Shown in pieces: positions 15,749 through 26,382 of a stretch of DNA of 64,000 bases. Under the pieces are notes generated by a model. It did not search any database. It had not been told where the DNA came from and saw only the letters and a list, made by a program, of their open reading frames with translations. Source of the DNA: Shinella daejeonensis (GTDB lineage: Bacteria; Pseudomonadota; Alphaproteobacteria; Rhizobiales; Rhizobiaceae); NCBI RefSeq assembly GCF_024281235.1, contig NZ_JAHWXY010000002.1, positions 434,001 to 498,000 on the forward strand. Reading direction: 5' to 3'. Position 1 is the stretch's first letter. Each line of letters opens with the position of its first letter. The translations under genes and the position numbers were made by a program.

Positions 15749-16906
15749 TCACGCCCCGGCGGTTGGCCGCGCCAGACAGGTGTCGATAAGGCCCGTCCAA
15801 TATCTGACGCCGTTTTCGATGACCGCGTCGTTGAAATCGAAATGGGGCGAATGGAGGCCGGGATTTTCGTCTTCCTTGGCGCTTCCGAGCCAGCCGTATG
15901 CGCCCGGGGCGGCGCCCAGCATGAAAGCGAAGTCTTCGGAGGCCATGCTCGGCAATGACGGCTGGACGACAAGCCCGGCATAACCGGCCGCCGCCCGCGC
16001 CCGGGAGGCCGCCGCCGCATCGTTGACGGTTGCGGGATAGCGGCGCTGATAGCGCACCTCGCACAGGCAATCGTGGGCCTGCGCGACGTCGCGGGCGATC
16101 TTCCGCAACCGCGTCTCCAGACTGTCGCCCGCCTCTTCGGAAAACCACCGTCCGGTCCCCCGGATGACGATGCGATCCGGAATGACATTATAGGCGTCGC
16201 CGGCGTGAATCTGGGTAACGGAGAGCACCGCCGTGTCGAGAGGCGAGACGTTGCGGCTCACCACGCTTTGCAGCGCCGACACGACGGCGCAGCCCGCAAC
16301 GATCGGATCGACGCCTTCATGCGGCATGGCGCCATGGGCGCCCTTTCCCGTGATTTCGATGTCGAATGTGGAAAATGCGGCCATGATCGGCCCGTCGCCG
16401 GCAACGAACGCCCCGACGGGCAACTGCGGCCAGTTGTGCAGGCCGAACACCATGTCCACCGGAAGCTTGCGGAAGAGGCCTTCCTCGACCATGCGCCGGC
16501 CGCCGCCCTCATTCTCCTCGGCCGGCTGGAAGATGAAGCGAACCGTGCCGTCGAAATCGAGGCTGTGCGCCATGGCGGCGGCGGCCAGCAGCATGGCCAT
16601 ATGCCCATCGTGGCCGCAGGCATGCATCCGGCCGGGTTTCGTGGAGCGATAGGCGATTTCCGCACGCTCCAGGATCGGCAGCGCATCCATGTCGGCGCGC
16701 AGGCCGATAGCGCGCTCCGAAACGCCCTTTTTCAAGGAACCGACAACGCCGGTTCCGGCATATCCCGTCTCCACCGACAGCCCGAATTCGACCAGCAGCC
16801 CCGCGACGAAGGCGGAGGTCTCGTGCTCCTCATACGCCAGTTCCGGAATGGAATGGAGATGGCGCCGCCACGCGACAGCCTTCTTGACGAGATCCGCCGT
16901 CACCAT
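15749..16906 (-). CDS. M20 family amidohydrolase (hippurate/N-acyl-amino-acid hydrolase-like)
   Basis: A 385-residue di-metal amidohydrolase. Metal-site motifs are intact: [11 protein letters not shown] (~residues 95-105), PAEENEGG, and the lid-domain pair. [10 protein letters not shown] near the end supplies the last metal ligand region. Such enzymes remove acyl groups from amino acids or cut short peptides in the cytoplasm. The start at 16906 has AAGGAG eight bases upstream. It is the last gene of the peptide-transport operon and probably processes the imported substrate together with the amidase at its other end. Confidence 0.9.
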   Translation of the reverse strand: MVTADLVKKAVAWRRHLHSIPELAYEEHETSAFVAGLLVEFGLSVETGYAGTGVVGSLKKGVSERAIGLRADMDALPILERAEIAYRSTKPGRMHACGHDGHMAMLLAAAAMAHSLDFDGTVRFIFQPAEENEGGGRRMVEEGLFRKLPVDMVFGLHNWPQLPVGAFVAGDGPIMAAFSTFDIEITGKGAHGAMPHEGVDPIVAGCAVVSALQSVVSRNVSPLDTAVLSVTQIHAGDAYNVIPDRIVIRGTGRWFSEEAGDSLETRLRKIARDVAQAHDCLCEVRYQRRYPATVNDAAAASRARAAAGYAGLVVQPSLPSMASEDFAFMLGAAPGAYGWLGSAKEDENPGLHSPHFDFNDAVIENGVRYWTGLIDTCLARPTAGA

Positions 16907-16962
16907 GGGACTTGCTCCTTTGTCCTGCCGTTCGATCATTCTGTTGCCGATCCGTCAGGATC

Positions 16963-17865
16963 TCACACCGTTTTCGCCGCGCGCAAACCGCCGGCCTGCA
17001 ACACGAGATGCCCCTCCGAAACAGCGACGAAGGCATCGCCATCCTCATGTCTCGGCAATTCGACGGGCGTTGGCTTTCCGCCGGCACGCCGGCGACCGAA
17101 CCGCGGAACCGCATCCAGCAGGTTGCGCGTATAGGGATGCTGAGGATTCTCGATGACCGCGGCGACCGGCCCGCTTTCCACCACGCGCCCCCGATGCATG
17201 ACGGCGATACGGTCGCACAGCCGGGCGACAACCGCCATGTCATGGGAAATGAAGAGATAGGACAGGAGGCTTTCCCGCCCGATCTCGGCAAGCAGATCGA
17301 GGATCTGCGCCTGGATGCTGACGTCGAGCGCCGACACGGGCTCGTCCGCGACGACGATCTCGGGACCGGGCGCAAGAGCGCGGGCAATGGCGATGCGCTG
17401 GCGCTGGCCGCCGGAAAATTCATGCGGATAACGCTCGGCGAATTCCCGTTTCAGGCCGACCCTCTCCAGAAGGTCGGCGACCGTGCCCCTGATCTCCCGC
17501 CAGTCGGAAACGCCCGACGCAAACAGTCCCTCGCCGATCTGCCGTCCGACGGTCAGGCGCGGATTAAGCGAGGAATAGGGATCCTGGAAGATCATCTGGC
17601 ATTTGCGCAGCTTCTCGCGGCGAAGCGACGGCGAAAGAACGTCGAGACGCTCGCCCTCGACGAGGAGGCTGCCGCTGGTTGCCGTATCGAGGCCAACGGC
17701 GATGCGGCCCAGCGTGGACTTGCCCGAGCCGCTTTCGCCGATGATCCCCAGCGTTTCGCCCTTTTCGAGGCTGAGGGAAACGCCGTTCAGCGCATGAACC
17801 GTGCGTCCGCTCGCTGTGAACGTCTTCCGGATGTCCCGGACTTCGAGGATGGCGGTCGACGTCAT
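16963..17865 (-). CDS. Oligopeptide/dipeptide ABC transporter ATPase (DppF/OppF type)
   Basis: A 300-residue ATPase with Walker [10 protein letters not shown], signature FSGGQRQR and Walker [13 protein letters not shown], plus the C-terminal oligopeptide-family tail ([12 protein letters not shown]). It energises import of peptides or similar amides through the paired permeases encoded upstream. The start overlaps the preceding ATPase stop by 4 bp. The protein is somewhat shorter than many OppF subunits (~330), and its tail lacks the usual cysteine pair, so it may not carry the iron-sulfur-like motif seen in some relatives. Confidence 0.92.
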   Translation of the reverse strand: MTSTAILEVRDIRKTFTASGRTVHALNGVSLSLEKGETLGIIGESGSGKSTLGRIAVGLDTATSGSLLVEGERLDVLSPSLRREKLRKCQMIFQDPYSSLNPRLTVGRQIGEGLFASGVSDWREIRGTVADLLERVGLKREFAERYPHEFSGGQRQRIAIARALAPGPEIVVADEPVSALDVSIQAQILDLLAEIGRESLLSYLFISHDMAVVARLCDRIAVMHRGRVVESGPVAAVIENPQHPYTRNLLDAVPRFGRRRAGGKPTPVELPRHEDGDAFVAVSEGHLVLQAGGLRAAKTV

Positions 17866-18689
17866 GATGTGGCTACCCCGGTTTCATCCTTCCGCAGGCG
17901 CAGGCTCTTCTCCACGGTCAGATGCGATGCGAGCAGCGCCCGGGTGTATTCGTGCGTGGGTGCGCCCAGAACCTCGTCCACCGTTCCGGTTTCGAGGATC
18001 TGGCCCCCGCGCATGACCGCGACGCGGTCGGCCGTTTCCGCAACGACGCCGATATCATGGGTAATCAGCAGGATGCCGGATCCGTATCTCGACTTCAGGT
18101 CGACCAGAAGGTCGAGCACCTGCGCCTGCACGGTCACATCGAGGGCCGTCGTCGGTTCATCGGCGATGAGAATACCGGGCTTGAGGGCCAGCGCCGCGGC
18201 GATCATCACGCGCTGCCGCATCCCGCCGGACAACTGATGCGGATATTGCCGCAGCACCCGGTCCGGCTCCGCAAAGCCCACGTCCTCCAGACAGGTCGCT
18301 GCGGCCGCAAGCGCCTCCCGGCGGGAGAGGCCGTTGTGGCGGATGAGACCTTCCGTCATCTGGCGGGCGATCGTCAGCACCGGATTGAGCGACGTCATCG
18401 GCTCCTGAAAGATCATTCCGATCTTCGCGCCGCGAACGTCCTCCATTTGCCGGGGCGGCAGAACCGCGATGTCCCTGCCCTCGATCTCGATACGCCCGGT
18501 CATGCGAGCCGCTTCGGGCAGGAGCCGCATGACGGAAAGCGACGTCAGGCTCTTGCCGCTACCGGATTCCCCGACCAGCGCAAGGATTTCACCCCTTGCA
18601 AGATCGAAGCTGACGTTGCGCACCGCGCGGAATTCGCCGCTTCCGAAGGAAATGGAAAGGTCGCGAACGCTGAGATAGGGGCTGCTCAT
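17862..18689 (-). CDS. Oligopeptide/dipeptide ABC transporter ATPase (DppD/OppD type)
   Basis: A 275-residue ATPase with Walker A GESGSGKS, signature LSGGMRQR and Walker [23 protein letters not shown] near the C-terminus matches the oligopeptide ATPase family. It is the partner of the next ATPase in the same operon. Coupled by 4-bp overlaps on both sides. It acts at the cytoplasmic face of the inner membrane. Confidence 0.92.
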   Translation of the reverse strand: MSSPYLSVRDLSISFGSGEFRAVRNVSFDLARGEILALVGESGSGKSLTSLSVMRLLPEAARMTGRIEIEGRDIAVLPPRQMEDVRGAKIGMIFQEPMTSLNPVLTIARQMTEGLIRHNGLSRREALAAAATCLEDVGFAEPDRVLRQYPHQLSGGMRQRVMIAAALALKPGILIADEPTTALDVTVQAQVLDLLVDLKSRYGSGILLITHDIGVVAETADRVAVMRGGQILETGTVDEVLGAPTHEYTRALLASHLTVEKSLRLRKDETGVATS

Positions 18690-19534
18690 GGGCGACCCTT
18701 TCTACGGGGATCGACAAGGTCGCGCAGACTGTCGCCGATAAGGTTGAAGGACAGGACCGTGAGGCAGATCGCAACCCCCGGGAAGAGAAGGATCCACGGC
18801 GCCTTGGTGATGTAGTTGCGGCCTGACGCAAGGATCGCGCCCCATTCCGGCGACGGCGGCTGCACGCCGAGACCGAGAAACGAGAGGCCGGCGGCCGAAA
18901 GGATCGCCGAGGAAAAGCCGAGCGTGCCCATGACGATCAGGCTCTGGCCGATGTTCGGCATCACATGCACGCGCACCAGCCGTCCGGGGCGGACGCCCGC
19001 CAGCTGTGCGGCTTCGATATAGGGCTTGGCGCGTTCGGCGGCGGCAAGGCCATAGGTGACGCGGGCATAGAACGGCACGAGGCTGATGGCGATCGCCAGT
19101 GTGGCATTCTCGATGCCCGGTCCGAGGAACGCCACCAGCGCAAGCGCAATCAGCGTATCGGGAAACGAATAGAGCACGTCAATGACGCGCAGCAGCACGG
19201 CCTGGACGAGGCGGCCGGAAAAGGCCGCCAGCAGGCCGAGCAGGCCGCCGATGGCAAGGCCGCTGACGACCGCGGCGACACCGATGCCGAGCGACAGGCG
19301 GCCGCCCATCAGGACACGGCTCAGGAGATCGCGGCCGAATTCGTCGGTTCCGAAAAGATGTGCCGCCGACGGGGCGGCCAGCCGCGGCCCCGCTGCCATC
19401 CGCATCGGATCGAAGGGCGCCAGATAGGGCGCCAGCAGCGCAGCCGCGATGATGAGGAGCGCCAGCCCCGTTCCAAGGATGACGGTGAACGGCAGGGAAC
19501 GCAGTGTAGCGGCGGTTACGGTCGTGCTGGTCAT
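18686..19534 (-). CDS. Peptide ABC transporter permease (DppC/OppC type)
   Basis: A 282-residue inner-membrane protein with about six helices. The N-terminal LFGTDEFGRDLLSRVL motif marks DppC-type permeases, and the EAA loop (EAAQLAGVRPGRLVRVHVMP) contacts the ATPases. The start at 19534 sits in an ATGA overlap with the DppB-type gene. A longer open frame runs upstream, but it only reads through the neighbour gene. Confidence 0.92.
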   Translation of the reverse strand: MTSTTVTAATLRSLPFTVILGTGLALLIIAAALLAPYLAPFDPMRMAAGPRLAAPSAAHLFGTDEFGRDLLSRVLMGGRLSLGIGVAAVVSGLAIGGLLGLLAAFSGRLVQAVLLRVIDVLYSFPDTLIALALVAFLGPGIENATLAIAISLVPFYARVTYGLAAAERAKPYIEAAQLAGVRPGRLVRVHVMPNIGQSLIVMGTLGFSSAILSAAGLSFLGLGVQPPSPEWGAILASGRNYITKAPWILLFPGVAICLTVLSFNLIGDSLRDLVDPRRKGRP

Positions 19535-20511
19535 TTCTGCCTCATGCGCGGATCGAGGAAACCGTAGAGGATGTCGATCAGCATCGAGACGATGACCACG
19601 GACGTGGCGAAGACGACAATGAAACCCTGGATCATGGGATAGTCCCGTTCCAGCATGGCCTGTACCGCAAGACGGCCGATGCCGTTCCATGAAAAGACGT
19701 TTTCGATGATGACCTGTCCTCCGAGCAGATAAGCGAAGACGAGACCGACGACCGTGACGATGCTGATGAGCGCCGGCCGGAGCGCATGCACGAGAAGCAC
19801 CTGCCGTTCGCGAAGGCCGCGGGCGCGCGCCGTGCGGATATAGTCCTCCGCCAGCACTTCGATGAGCGCGGACCGCGTCATGCGGGCGACGAGCGCGCAA
19901 TAGGTGAGCCCGAGCGTGAAGGCCGGAAGGATGATGTTGCGCCAGCCGGAGCCGGCGACGGGAAGCCAGCCGAGCTTGAGCGAGAAGACCTGCATCAGGA
20001 TCAGCCCGAGCCAGAAGGCCGGGATCGATACGCCGAGCACCGCGATGACCATGACGGCGGTATCGGCCAGCCGGCCGCGGTTGACGGCCGCCAGGAAGCC
20101 GAGCGGAATGCCGATCGCAAGCGCGATCACCAGACCGGACACGGCCAGCGAAAAGGTGTTGGGCAGGCGCTGGAGCAGCAGTTGAGCGACGGATTCGCTG
20201 CTGCGGATGCTGGTGCCGAGATCGCCTTGCAGGACATGCCAGGCGTAGAGCCCCACCTGTTGCCAGACGGGAAGGTCGAGGCCGAGGCGCGCGCGCATTT
20301 CCGCCATCGCCTCCGGCGTCGCCGTCACCGACTGCGCCATCATGGCGGTGACCGGATCGCCCGGCACGACATGGATCAGCACGCCCGAAAGGACGATCAC
20401 CACGAGGACGGTCAGAAAGGCGACCAGCGCCCTTTTCAAGATCAAGAACAGCATCAGGAGCCGATTTTCCCAGAAATCCCGCTCCACCTTCCGGCGGAGC
20501 GGGAGTTGCAT
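19531..20511 (-). CDS. Peptide ABC transporter permease (DppB/OppB type)
   Basis: A 326-residue inner-membrane protein with six predicted helices and an EAA loop near YIRTARARGLRERQVL. The usual DppB opening FLILKRALVAF lies 20 residues in, so the true start may be the internal methionine at about residue 20. The ATG at 20511 follows the SBP stop directly and has GGAG close by, so it was kept. It forms the transport channel with the DppC-type gene. Confidence 0.9.
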   Translation of the reverse strand: MQLPLRRKVERDFWENRLLMLFLILKRALVAFLTVLVVIVLSGVLIHVVPGDPVTAMMAQSVTATPEAMAEMRARLGLDLPVWQQVGLYAWHVLQGDLGTSIRSSESVAQLLLQRLPNTFSLAVSGLVIALAIGIPLGFLAAVNRGRLADTAVMVIAVLGVSIPAFWLGLILMQVFSLKLGWLPVAGSGWRNIILPAFTLGLTYCALVARMTRSALIEVLAEDYIRTARARGLRERQVLLVHALRPALISIVTVVGLVFAYLLGGQVIIENVFSWNGIGRLAVQAMLERDYPMIQGFIVVFATSVVIVSMLIDILYGFLDPRMRQK

Positions 20512-22059
20512 TCACTCCGCGACGGTGACGTCGTTGAAGAGCAGAGAGACCATGAAGCCCATCTTGAAGCCGTCGACCTTGGCGCCGGATGCCATCAGCC
20601 AGCCCCAGCCGGGCGACAGAAGCGGGATAGCATAGGCATTTTCCATGAGATACTTCTCGGCCTCATGGATTTTGGCCGCCCGGGCGTCGCCCGAAAGCCT
20701 GCGCTGCTCTTCAAGCAAGGCGTCGAGGTCTTCGTTGAGGCCCATGTTGACGAAGCCGGGGCGCTTCCAGAGAAAATAGAGATAATCGGGATCGACGCCG
20801 GACATGCCCATGGTCCAGACGGCGGGTTCGCCATCCGTCTTTTCGTTGACCACGGACATATGGTCGAAGAAGGCCGCGACCTCGCGCGTCTCGATCTCCG
20901 CCTGCACGTTGATCGCCAGCAGGTCCTGCTGCATGATCTGGTGCATCTGGTCCCAGCCCGGCAGCTTGTGCACGAGCAGCTTCACCTTCAGCGGATTGTC
21001 GGCCGTATAGCCTGCGGCTTCCATCAGGGCCTTTGCGCCTTCCGGATCGTAGGTCACGCCCCAGCTGGCGCACAGGTCCTCATCCGTCGAGAACAGATTC
21101 GGCGCAACCGGGCAATTGGCGGTGTTGACGAGGCCCTCGAAAGCGATCGATGCATAGGCGTCGCGGTTCATCGCCATGCCGATCGCCTTGCGGATATCCG
21201 GATTGTCGAGCGGCTTGATCTTCCAGGTGAAGGCTGCAAGCACCTGCTGGCCGGACAGCTCGGCGGCATAGACCTTGAAGTTTTCATCGTCCTTCAGGTC
21301 TGTCGCTTCCTCCAGCGAGGGCTCCACGAGATCGGCTTCGCCCGAACGCAGGGCCGCCATGCGGGCGACGGCTTCGGGGATGACCTTGAAGGTCAGCTTG
21401 TCGAGATGCGGCTTGCCGGGATTGTCGATAAGCGGATTGGTGTTGTGGTAATCCCCATTGGCTTCGAGGACGATGCTGTCGTTGCGCATCCAGCTCGCCA
21501 GTTTGAACGGCCCGGTCCCGATCGGCTTGAATTGCGCCTCGGCGAAGGAGGACGGGCACATGAACGGCGCCTGGATGCTCGTCAGGAAGGATGTGAACGG
21601 GCCATAGGGCTCGGAAAGCGTGACCGTGAGGACATTGCCTTCGGCGGCGCTGCCGGTGATCGGTCCCCAGGCGGAAAGACTGGGGTTGACGGTCGCCGGA
21701 TCGAGCGCCCGGTCGAGGCTCGCCTTGGCGGCGGCCGCATCGAAGGTGCTGCCGTCATGGCACGTCACGCCGTCCCGGATGGTGAAGGCGTAGGTCTTCC
21801 CATCGTCCGACACCGACCATTCGCTTGCAAGCCCCGGATGGATGGAGCCATCCTTGTCCATGGTGAGCAGCGTGTCGTAAATCAGGTTGGTGATCTGAAG
21901 CGATTGGGTGTTGCTGGTCTTGTAGCCATCCAGATTGTCGGCGTCGACGGAGCGGGCGACGATCAGTTCGGCCGCCGTGGCCGACGAAAGACCGGCGACC
22001 GTGACCATCGCGGCTGCCGTCAGAAGCCGCAGGCGATTGAGTGAGATATGATAGCTCAT
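20512..22059 (-). CDS. Family 5 solute-binding protein of a peptide/amide ABC transporter
   Basis: A 515-residue periplasmic protein with a signal peptide (about residues 1-30, ending ATA). Family 5 landmarks include SLQITNLIYDTL, FTIRDGVTCHDGSTFDA and PIGTGPFKLASW. It captures ligand and feeds the permeases encoded right after it. The start at 22059 is supported by GAGGGA upstream and by the signal peptide; the longer frame would add an unlikely leader. Ligand identity is unknown. The flanking amidase and M20 hydrolase suggest acylated amino acids, amides or small peptides. Confidence 0.92.
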   Translation of the reverse strand: MSYHISLNRLRLLTAAAMVTVAGLSSATAAELIVARSVDADNLDGYKTSNTQSLQITNLIYDTLLTMDKDGSIHPGLASEWSVSDDGKTYAFTIRDGVTCHDGSTFDAAAAKASLDRALDPATVNPSLSAWGPITGSAAEGNVLTVTLSEPYGPFTSFLTSIQAPFMCPSSFAEAQFKPIGTGPFKLASWMRNDSIVLEANGDYHNTNPLIDNPGKPHLDKLTFKVIPEAVARMAALRSGEADLVEPSLEEATDLKDDENFKVYAAELSGQQVLAAFTWKIKPLDNPDIRKAIGMAMNRDAYASIAFEGLVNTANCPVAPNLFSTDEDLCASWGVTYDPEGAKALMEAAGYTADNPLKVKLLVHKLPGWDQMHQIMQQDLLAINVQAEIETREVAAFFDHMSVVNEKTDGEPAVWTMGMSGVDPDYLYFLWKRPGFVNMGLNEDLDALLEEQRRLSGDARAAKIHEAEKYLMENAYAIPLLSPGWGWLMASGAKVDGFKMGFMVSLLFNDVTVAE

Positions 22060-22088
22060 GCGCGTTGTTCCCTCTTGTTGGTTGGATA

Positions 22089-23510
22089 TCAGGCGACGGA
22101 TACCGGCGGACGCCTGCCATTCCATGGGCTTGCCGTCTCAAGCTGTGATGCCAGGCGGAAGAGGAGGCCTTCAGCGGCCGGGGCGGCAGCGAACTGCACG
22201 CCGACGGGCAAGCCCTCCCCGTTCCAGGCCAGCGGCACGGACATGGCCGGCGAACCGCTGACGTTGAAAATATGCGTGTAAGGCATCCATGACAGGTAGA
22301 ATTCATAATGTCCGCGCATGCTGGTCGCCTGCGGAAAGGCTTCATGCGGCAACGGCGGCTGCGCCAGCGTCGGCGACAGGAACACGTCATAGCGGCGGAA
22401 AGTGGACAGCACGGCCGCCGCCACGGCATGCAGCCGGGTGGTGGCGACATTGACCTCGACCGCGGAGAGCCGGTTTCCGGCTTCGATCATTTCCCAAAGC
22501 ATGGGAGGGAAGTCGTCTGCGGTGAGTGCGCGCCCGAGAACGCCTTCCTCAAGGCGCATGTCCGTCGCATATTCCGCAAGGATGAATTTCTCGAAAGCCA
22601 CCCAGCCGTCTTCCGGCAGGTCGATGTCGTAAGGCTCGCAGACATGACCGAGGCTCTCCAGCAGTTTCACCGTCTCCTCGACGGCAGCGACGCAGTCGGG
22701 ATGGGTGGCCGCACCGTAGGGCGCCTTCGTCGACACCGCGATCCGCAGCTTGCCGGGATCGCGGCCCACCTCGGCGGCGAAACTCCCGCCGGCCGGACTG
22801 TTGAAGAACTGTCCGGCGTGGGGGCCGGCCGTCGCGTCGAGCATCGCCGCACTGTCGCGCACGGAACGCGAAAGCACATGTTCCACCAGCATGCCCTGCC
22901 AGGTGCTGCCGGACGGTGCCGCCGGATTTCGCCCGCGCGTCGGCTTCAGGCCGAAGCAGCCGCAGACCGATGCGGGAACGCGGATCGACCCGCCGCCGTC
23001 ATTGCCGTGGGCCATCGGCACGATGCCGGCGGCGATGGCCGCCGCCGTTCCGCCGCTCGACGTGCCGGCCGTGCGCTCCGTGTTCCACGGATTGTTCGTC
23101 ACGCCATGGGCGCGCGACCGCGTCGTCCAGTCCATCGCAAGCTCCGGAACCGCCGTCTTGCCGAAGATCACGACGCCCGCCTTCTTGTAGCGGCGCACCA
23201 GTTCCGCATCGGCGTCGGGCTTCACCGCCGCCCGGGGCGGCCATCCCGCACCGGTCGGCTGGCCGCCATAATGGGCCGTGAGGTCCTTCAACAGGAACGG
23301 AACGCCCTTGAACGGGCCATCGGCCAGATCCTCCGCGATGAAGCGCCGCGCCTCGTCCTCGAACGTGGCGACCACGGCGTTGAGCCTGCCGTTCACCACA
23401 TCCACCGCCGCCAGCGCCGTATCGAGCAGTTCGGCCGGCGTGACCTCCCCCTTCGCCACCAGTTCGGCAAGCCCTGTCGCATCATAGTTCCGGTATTCAT
23501 TCAGCTGCAC
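22089..23510 (-). CDS. Amidase signature enzyme
   Basis: A 473-residue amidase with the Ser-cisSer-Lys triad: K75 (PFLLKDL), S151/S152 in TSSGGTAAA and nucleophile S175 in DGGGSIRVPAS. It hydrolyses amides to acid and ammonia, probably in the cytoplasm as no signal peptide is seen. A GTG at 23510 was chosen because the family usually opens with a NEYxxYDATGLAELV-like segment; an ATG at 23567 would add 19 residues. It is the first gene of the operon amidase-SBP-DppB-DppC-DppD-DppF-M20 and is divergent from the MalT-like regulator. Confidence 0.9.
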   Translation of the reverse strand: MQLNEYRNYDATGLAELVAKGEVTPAELLDTALAAVDVVNGRLNAVVATFEDEARRFIAEDLADGPFKGVPFLLKDLTAHYGGQPTGAGWPPRAAVKPDADAELVRRYKKAGVVIFGKTAVPELAMDWTTRSRAHGVTNNPWNTERTAGTSSGGTAAAIAAGIVPMAHGNDGGGSIRVPASVCGCFGLKPTRGRNPAAPSGSTWQGMLVEHVLSRSVRDSAAMLDATAGPHAGQFFNSPAGGSFAAEVGRDPGKLRIAVSTKAPYGAATHPDCVAAVEETVKLLESLGHVCEPYDIDLPEDGWVAFEKFILAEYATDMRLEEGVLGRALTADDFPPMLWEMIEAGNRLSAVEVNVATTRLHAVAAAVLSTFRRYDVFLSPTLAQPPLPHEAFPQATSMRGHYEFYLSWMPYTHIFNVSGSPAMSVPLAWNGEGLPVGVQFAAAPAAEGLLFRLASQLETASPWNGRRPPVSVA

Positions 23511-23656
23511 GTTCTTCGCCCTCGTTCCGAGTTTACCCGAAACTACGGCACCGCTGGAATTTGGCATGATCCTGAAGGGTGAGAGCGAGAAATAAGTTCA
23601 CCTCACCCCAAAGGGTGATATGGTGCCGCAAGGACGTCAAACCACATGGATGAGCG

Positions 23657-26257
23657 TTGCCGCAAAGAACCAGCCTAATCAACCGCCATATATCGCCGCC
23701 CAGCGCTTCCCAGGGTGTCGTGAACCGGCCGCGACTGACGACGCTGGCAGACACGCTCACGGAACACCGGCTCTGCCTGGTCCATGCACCGGCAGGCTCC
23801 GGCAAGACGACGCTGCTTGCGCAATGGCATGCGGCGCTGTTCGAGGCCGGCGCCCTGACCATATGGTACTCCGCCCACGACACGGACCGCGACCCGCTCA
23901 GCTTCGCCGAGGGGCTGATCCGCGCAATCGAGGTGAACCTCAGCCGTTCCGGCGGCTCCATTCCCTCGCTCGACACGCCGGATGCATTGGCCCGGCTGGT
24001 GGCGCTTCTTTCGAAACGGACGGGCGTCGTCGCGCTCTTCATAGACGACTATCATCTCGCCGAAGGCGGCGACGGCGGAGAAACCATCAACCGCATCCTC
24101 GCCGCACGCATTCCACAACTCACCATCGTCCTTGCCAGCCGCAACCGCCCGTCCATTCCCATCGGCCGGCTGCGCGTCAGCGGGGAGATGCTCGAAGTGC
24201 CGGTGGAGGATCTGTTCTTCAACGAGCGGGAAACGGAAGACTTCTTCCGCACAGCCTCCTCCGTCGCGTTGAGCACGGAAGAAAGCCGCCAGATGCACGA
24301 ATATACCGAGGGCTGGGCGGCGGGCCTTCGCCTTGCCTCGCTCGTGCTCGGACGCCTGCCGGGCGCGCTCGGCGCTTCCCCGCCGGCGGGCAGCCACCGG
24401 GCCTTTGCGGAATATTTCCTGGAGGAGGTCATCCTCGGCCTTCCGGAGGAAGTCTACGGTTTCCTGACCATGACATCGATCCTCGACGCGCTCAACGGCG
24501 ATCTGTGCAACGCCATCACGGGAAGGACCGACGGCAACGAGATCCTGGCGTTCCTGGAGAAGGAGCAGCTCTTCCTCGTGGCGCTTCCGGGCTCGCAGCG
24601 CTGGTACAAGTATCACCATCTGTTCCAGGAGTTTCTTCAGGCGCGGCTCAATGCGGAAATACGGGACGAAGTGGCGGAACTGCATGCGCGCGCCGCACAA
24701 TGGTTCATCGAAAACGGTTCACCGATGGATGCGGTGCGCCACGCCTTTCTGGCGCGCCGGCCCGCCTGGGCGGCCGAACTGATCGAGAGCTACTGCCTCT
24801 ACGATTATCTCAGCCACGGACGTTTCGAGATCTTTTCGCGCTGGATGCAGCAACTCCCCCGGCAAGCCCGCGAAGAGCGCCCGCTGCTGCTCTTTTTGCA
24901 GGTCTGGCGCTCGATCAATCTTCGCCGTTTCCTGCAAGCCGAGCAGACGCTGCGCACGATAGAGGAAACGGCCGCCGAAGAAGGAAGCCGCATGTCGGTC
25001 ATCGCCCGGGAAACCGGGCTGGATATCGAGGGACGCCTGCATCTGATGCGCGCGCTGATCGGCGCCTATGGCGGCGACATGGCCGAAGGGCTCCGCCATA
25101 TAAGGGCGCTGCGGGGGCGGGAACTGGACCAGTTCGCCTTCGGTCAGGTGGACCTCGATTCGATCCACAGCTATCTCGTCATGCACGAAGGCAATCTGGA
25201 ACTCGCCGAAAAACTCACCTGGCGCGCGAACGGCGTCTATGACGCGATGTCCTGCCACTGGGGCGGCATTCATTCGCGCTGCATCGCCGGCATGTGCTAT
25301 CTCGCGCGCGGATGGGTTCGTCAGGCGGCGGAAGTCCTTGAGGACGCGCTGCGCATCGCCCGGCACCATTTCGGTGAGCGCTCCTATATGGTCGCCCTTC
25401 CCTCCGCCCTCCTCGGCCTAGTCGCCTTTAACGACGGCGATTTCGACCGGGCCGAACGGCTCTGGACACTCGCCACGCCCACCGATAGCACGACCGACGT
25501 TTCCGGCCTTGGCGAACGCCTCCTGATCGCGACGATCGGGTTGACCCGCGTCTACGACATCACCGGCCGCTCCGAAGACGGGACCGCCGTTCTCGTGCGG
25601 GCGAGCCGGCGTGCCTACGAGGGCGAAGACTTCCGGCTCGAGTTCCAGCTCGCAATCGAACGGGCGGACCGGGCGTTCCGCCTTGGCAACCCCGCGGAGG
25701 GTCTGCGGGAATGGGAGCGGCTGTGCCTTCACCTGCCCGAGGCGCGCCGGCGCTATCCGCCTTCAGCCTGGCACATATGGGATGCCTTCCATATCGTGGA
25801 GGCAAGGGTCTCCATGGAAGACGGCCGAACCGGTACCGCGCTGACGACGCTTCACGCCGCCGCGGATCGCGCCCGCCACGAAGAGCGCCTCCTGAGCGCC
25901 TTGCAGATCGAGCATCTCATCGCAGTCATCTCTGATGAGCCGGAAATCTCCGACAAACCGGCCCATCCCGAACTCGGGCACCTGCTCGACGTCTACCTGC
26001 CGCCCCGGCAGGACGATCGTCCCGCTGCGACGACCGGCCGAAAGCCTGCCGCATCGAACACCACCCTTGCCAGCATCCTGACCCGGCGCGAGATGGAGGT
26101 TCTTGAACTGATGCGCTGGGGAATGTCGAACAACGAAATAGCCAGGAAGCTGGAAATCAACATCAACACGGTGAAATCACACACGAAGAACGTTTTTTCG
26201 AAGCTCGGCGTCAAAAGCCGCACCCAGGCCATTCTCGCAACCCTGGACGACATTTGA
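23657..26257 (+). CDS. MalT-like LuxR-family ATP-dependent transcription activator (LAL)
   Basis: A large regulator of 866 residues: an N-terminal STAND NTPase with Walker A at 44-52 (APAGSGKTT) and Walker B-like FIDDYH, a central ~400-residue helical repeat region of the MalT sensor type, and a C-terminal LuxR helix-turn-helix (LTRREMEVLELMRWGMSNNE and VKSHTKNVFSKLGV). Such activators bind a small inducer and ATP, oligomerise and turn on nearby genes. The start is TTG with GGATGAG upstream. It lies divergent to the amidase/peptide-transport operon across a ~146-bp gap and is its most likely regulator (inference). Confidence 0.88.
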   Translation: MPQRTSLINRHISPPSASQGVVNRPRLTTLADTLTEHRLCLVHAPAGSGKTTLLAQWHAALFEAGALTIWYSAHDTDRDPLSFAEGLIRAIEVNLSRSGGSIPSLDTPDALARLVALLSKRTGVVALFIDDYHLAEGGDGGETINRILAARIPQLTIVLASRNRPSIPIGRLRVSGEMLEVPVEDLFFNERETEDFFRTASSVALSTEESRQMHEYTEGWAAGLRLASLVLGRLPGALGASPPAGSHRAFAEYFLEEVILGLPEEVYGFLTMTSILDALNGDLCNAITGRTDGNEILAFLEKEQLFLVALPGSQRWYKYHHLFQEFLQARLNAEIRDEVAELHARAAQWFIENGSPMDAVRHAFLARRPAWAAELIESYCLYDYLSHGRFEIFSRWMQQLPRQAREERPLLLFLQVWRSINLRRFLQAEQTLRTIEETAAEEGSRMSVIARETGLDIEGRLHLMRALIGAYGGDMAEGLRHIRALRGRELDQFAFGQVDLDSIHSYLVMHEGNLELAEKLTWRANGVYDAMSCHWGGIHSRCIAGMCYLARGWVRQAAEVLEDALRIARHHFGERSYMVALPSALLGLVAFNDGDFDRAERLWTLATPTDSTTDVSGLGERLLIATIGLTRVYDITGRSEDGTAVLVRASRRAYEGEDFRLEFQLAIERADRAFRLGNPAEGLREWERLCLHLPEARRRYPPSAWHIWDAFHIVEARVSMEDGRTGTALTTLHAAADRARHEERLLSALQIEHLIAVISDEPEISDKPAHPELGHLLDVYLPPRQDDRPAATTGRKPAASNTTLASILTRREMEVLELMRWGMSNNEIARKLEININTVKSHTKNVFSKLGVKSRTQAILATLDDI

Positions 26258-26382
26258 ACGACCGGGGCTTCGAAACGTCCGGCCAGCCGAATGCAGGGCT
26301 TCAAACTCTCCTGCGCCAGGCCGTGAACCCATTGATTTCAGCGCAATGAAGCTGCCGAGTTTGATTCCCAAAGGTCGGCTAG

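Noticed and set aside
23620-25242. 540-codon frame overlapping the MalT-like gene
   Set aside because: It is a GC-rich shadow frame; the +2-shifted frame holds the Walker A, sensor region and LuxR motifs.
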